The notes under the pieces were generated by a model. That model was not told the DNA's origin, ran no database searches, and saw only the letters and a list, made by a program, of their open reading frames with translations. Of a DNA stretch of 64,000 bases, positions 61,669-64,000 are shown piece by piece (position 1 is the first letter of the stretch; each line of letters begins with the position of its first letter). Position numbers and translations under genes: made by a program. Source of the stretch: Membranihabitans marinus (GTDB taxonomy: Bacteria; Bacteroidota; Bacteroidia; Chitinophagales; Saprospiraceae). The stretch lies in contig NZ_JAHVHU010000015.1 of NCBI RefSeq assembly GCF_019802045.1, positions 96,128 through 160,127 on the forward strand, in the 5' to 3' direction.

Positions 61669-64000
61669 ATGAAAAAGACGAATTTTACAACAATTCAGCC
61701 ATCGTGGTGTCTGGGCTCAAACTGGCTCAAGGGCATAGTCCCCTTGCTCGCCTTGTTTGTGCTCGCGCTGCCGATGCAAACCCAGGCGCAGCAAGCGCCA
61801 AACTGCTCCAACTTCTCTCCTGCCATTGATGAAAGTGGCGATATTGAAGTTGGTGCCGATGATTATGTCACCAACCACGCAGGGGTGACTTACCCTGTGA
61901 CAGTTACTGTTTACAACCAGTGGGGTGGGGTGTTGTCTGGCTTCCCTGTGGAGCTGGCTGATGCTGATGCTACGCACACATGGAATGTATGTAGTTACCT
62001 TGGTAAAAACCTGGACTACTCAGTTCGGAACGACGTAGGGAATTGTACGCAAGGGGTTATTAACCTCAATGGTACACCTGGCGTGGTCCTGACTTCTGCT
62101 TTGGGAACCAAAGTTACAGGACCTCATGTGACAGATAATAAAATTAATGTGTATTGCGGAAGCATTCCTGCGCCATCTATGCACGTGCCGACAGCAAGTG
62201 CTCCTTGCGGTGGAAGCGCGACTGCTCCGAAAGTACAGCCGGATTGGGTGATGATGCCCAATGCGTGTGGCGAAGGCGATACAGCGAAAGTCATCTGGAG
62301 AACTTGGGAGTCGTACGATAAGAATGGTCAGTTGACTACGCTTACTGATACGATTGTCGTATTCCGATTGCCGGAATTGACACCGGAAGCTTTCCTGGCG
62401 AATGCTGAAGATTCTTTCTTCTGCGAGCTGGAGCCTGTAGTGGACGAAGGCGACGCTTTGAAGCGTTATGCAGCCTGGAAGCAGCCTGTAGGTATTCATG
62501 ATTATGAGTACGCGCATTCCAAATTGGGTGGTGTGATCTATGATCTGCCATTGACAGTAATAGAAGCTGGTCTGGATCACGCGTGGGACCAGGGACCGAA
62601 AATATTTGCTGAGTACTTAGAGTGTGTGATTCTGCAAAAAGCAGATGGTACGCAAGTAACCATTAAAGACATCATTACTGGCGATTACGGTGATGATGTA
62701 ATAGCAAATGCAACTCCAGAACAAATAGGTTATGGTTTGCTTCACGAAATTCTTGAAGGCGGTGTATCGCCAACTTCTTGGAACTATGGAGGTACGAACT
62801 ATACTTTTGTACCTTACTTGTTGTTGGAGGAAGGTGATTTAGTCTTATCTGAAGGTGGAACCTTTGTTAAGGTGGATTCGAAGTGGTTCTATAATGGTCA
62901 CGGTAACAGTCCTTTCTGGTTCTCCGGAGGCTGGCCTTCCATCTATGGAAGCGGTGACTGTGTGAGCTATTGCGATGTAGGAGCAGGTGAAAAGTTCGAT
63001 TGCGTACGTGTGCTCGTGCCTGGTTTGACCATCGCAGAAGGGATTTCTACGAATCCTGAGCTTTGTCAGGATATTTGCTTGAAAGAAGGTGTACACTGCG
63101 GTATTCAGATCCGTCAGGAATCTGCGGACTGGTCTGGAAGCTGTCCTCAGACACGTGGTTTGGACACGTATGTAACACAGACGTGCTGGGCTACTACGCC
63201 TAATTCTTGTGCAATTCAATCTGAGATACCAAGCGAAGCTGTAGTAGATTATGACGCGACTGATAAGTCGATCAAGATTCACATCAGCGAATGGCAGACA
63301 CTTGTTGACACCATGGGACCAATCTTTGACTTCTGCTACCCGGCTGACTGGGATCAGGAAGAGATTCAGGAATCTATCCGTGACGGTGTACAATATGGAG
63401 GTGCAGCTGAATGGGAATTTAGTAACCCAACGACCTACCGAGTAGGAACACATGAGTGTGCTGCTGAAGTATATGTACCATCTGTACAGGTGGTTGATAA
63501 CTGCAGTGGTGTTCATGCTGTGAAAGCGATGGTCGAAGTACAAGGTGGAACTCGTGCCGTAGCACTTGAGTTGACCAATACCGAGACGAAAACATTGGCT
63601 AGTGGAGAAGAATGTATCGTATATACTTACTCGCACACGGCTGATCCAATCACGATCCCTTTCAGTGGATGTGATGGTGAATTGACTGAAGTAGTATATG
63701 AAGCTGCAGATAACTGCTGGAATCAAAGCACATGGAGCAAATTCATCCGTGTAACAGACGATGTACCTCCGACAGTAGTTGTAGATCGCAACCTGAATGT
63801 AACCTTGGCTGACAAGATTGCGTGGGTTCCTGCGGTTAACTGGGACGAAGGAAGCTGGGACAACTGTGCGATCGATCTTCGATTGGGACGACGCAGTGAC
63901 TGGTGGACGGAGACAGCCATGGTTGATCTTTGTGCTGAGCTAGGTCCGAATGCACCGTATGACAACTGGGTTGACCTGTTGGATGACCTGGGTGTAGACC
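61669..64000 (+). CDS. Large cysteine-rich secreted protein, 3' end outside window
   Basis: ATG 61669 starts MKKTNFTTIQPSWCLGSNWL, with a Sec signal core 'GIVPLLALFVLALPMQTQAQ'. The frame stays open to the window edge (777 codons so far). The mature part is beta-rich, acidic and rich in spaced cysteines and tryptophans. It contains HYR-like phrases ('VVDNCSGVHAVKAMVEVQGG', 'YEAADNCWNQSTWSKFIRVTDD', 'VPPTVVVDRNLNVTLADK', 'WDNCAIDLR'). Similar openings belong to giant adhesin-like proteins of Saprospiraceae, usually ending in a type IX secretion sorting domain. That end is outside the window, so T9SS export is inference. Possible roles are attachment, gliding or biofilm matrix. Confidence 0.8.
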   Translation, partial: MKKTNFTTIQPSWCLGSNWLKGIVPLLALFVLALPMQTQAQQAPNCSNFSPAIDESGDIEVGADDYVTNHAGVTYPVTVTVYNQWGGVLSGFPVELADADATHTWNVCSYLGKNLDYSVRNDVGNCTQGVINLNGTPGVVLTSALGTKVTGPHVTDNKINVYCGSIPAPSMHVPTASAPCGGSATAPKVQPDWVMMPNACGEGDTAKVIWRTWESYDKNGQLTTLTDTIVVFRLPELTPEAFLANAEDSFFCELEPVVDEGDALKRYAAWKQPVGIHDYEYAHSKLGGVIYDLPLTVIEAGLDHAWDQGPKIFAEYLECVILQKADGTQVTIKDIITGDYGDDVIANATPEQIGYGLLHEILEGGVSPTSWNYGGTNYTFVPYLLLEEGDLVLSEGGTFVKVDSKWFYNGHGNSPFWFSGGWPSIYGSGDCVSYCDVGAGEKFDCVRVLVPGLTIAEGISTNPELCQDICLKEGVHCGIQIRQESADWSGSCPQTRGLDTYVTQTCWATTPNSCAIQSEIPSEAVVDYDATDKSIKIHISEWQTLVDTMGPIFDFCYPADWDQEEIQESIRDGVQYGGAAEWEFSNPTTYRVGTHECAAEVYVPSVQVVDNCSGVHAVKAMVEVQGGTRAVALELTNTETKTLASGEECIVYTYSHTADPITIPFSGCDGELTEVVYEAADNCWNQSTWSKFIRVTDDVPPTVVVDRNLNVTLADKIAWVPAVNWDEGSWDNCAIDLRLGRRSDWWTETAMVDLCAELGPNAPYDNWVDLLDDLGVD

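Noticed and set aside
61669..64000. Long minus-strand frames (for example 62845-63726) opposite the giant protein
   Set aside because: They are antisense of an uninterrupted plus-strand frame with a signal peptide. Their composition (rich in R, S, H, C) is that of a shadow.

Overview
The window looks like a chromosomal piece of a free-living Bacteroidota, most likely of the Saprospiria/Cytophagia side rather than the gut Bacteroidales (inference). The support is: four complete SusC/SusD pairs; -7 promoter elements of the Bacteroidota type (TAnnTTTG) ahead of many genes; the lack of Shine-Dalgarno sequences; lipoprotein signal peptides on most exported proteins; and, at the right edge, the start of a very large cysteine-rich secreted protein of the kind common in Saprospiraceae.

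Layout. 0-3 kb: the 3' part of a BNR-propeller enzyme gene, then a decayed toxin-antitoxin neighbourhood (a HigA-like antitoxin with an in-frame stop, and an intact small antitoxin overlapping a ParE/RelE toxin broken by two frameshifts). 3-13.4 kb, + strand: an exported catabolic cluster with two overlapping amidohydrolase genes, a Tat-type DegT aminotransferase, a Tat-type beta-helix protein, a 1,014-aa PVC-type dehydrogenase/HEAT/cytochrome c lipoprotein, a PIN toxin-antitoxin module and a ceramidase-like hydrolase. A phytanoyl-CoA dioxygenase-like gene (-) follows. 14.5-29.7 kb, +: two tandem SusC/SusD pairs with a two-domain esterase between them, then a second ceramidase-like protein and a Kelch-like propeller protein. 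The two SusC genes share an almost identical promoter-to-plug leader of about 460 bp. 29.7-31.1 kb: a gene remnant and a second PIN module. 31.1-39.3 kb: a BNR enzyme (-), an esterase lipoprotein (+), and a SusC/SusD pair (-) with a readable promoter and terminator. 39.4-42.3 kb (-): a gluconate-2-dehydrogenase subunit 3/GMC oxidoreductase/isochorismatase operon. 42.5-44.4 kb: an AAA ATPase, an 85-bp tandem repeat and a frameshifted small gene. 44.4-52.7 kb (-): a fourth SusC/SusD pair with two surface-lipoprotein partners and an endonuclease/phosphatase-family lipoprotein. 53-61 kb (-): mostly core genes (a glutamate-receptor-like ion channel, yqeY, rpiA, a tricorn-like protease, mnmG). 61.7 kb to the edge (+): the giant secreted protein.

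How it fits together. SusC/SusD pairs import oligomers through the outer membrane. Their partners here are unusual: esterases, BNR propellers, a beta-helix protein, ceramidase-like hydrolases and oxidoreductases. I recognise no classical glycoside hydrolase and no local HTCS, ECF-sigma/anti-sigma or AraC regulator. None of the four SusC proteins shows an N-terminal STN signalling domain. The loci may therefore serve decorated (esterified, uronic or amino) marine or plant polymers and be controlled from elsewhere (inference).

No CRISPR array, rRNA, tRNA, integrase or insertion sequence was recognised. The clearest leads are the duplicated SusC leader, the exported PLP-enzyme/oxidoreductase cluster at 3-11 kb, the ceramidase-like proteins without the catalytic serine, the channel-receptor fusion, and the remnant-rich intergenic regions.
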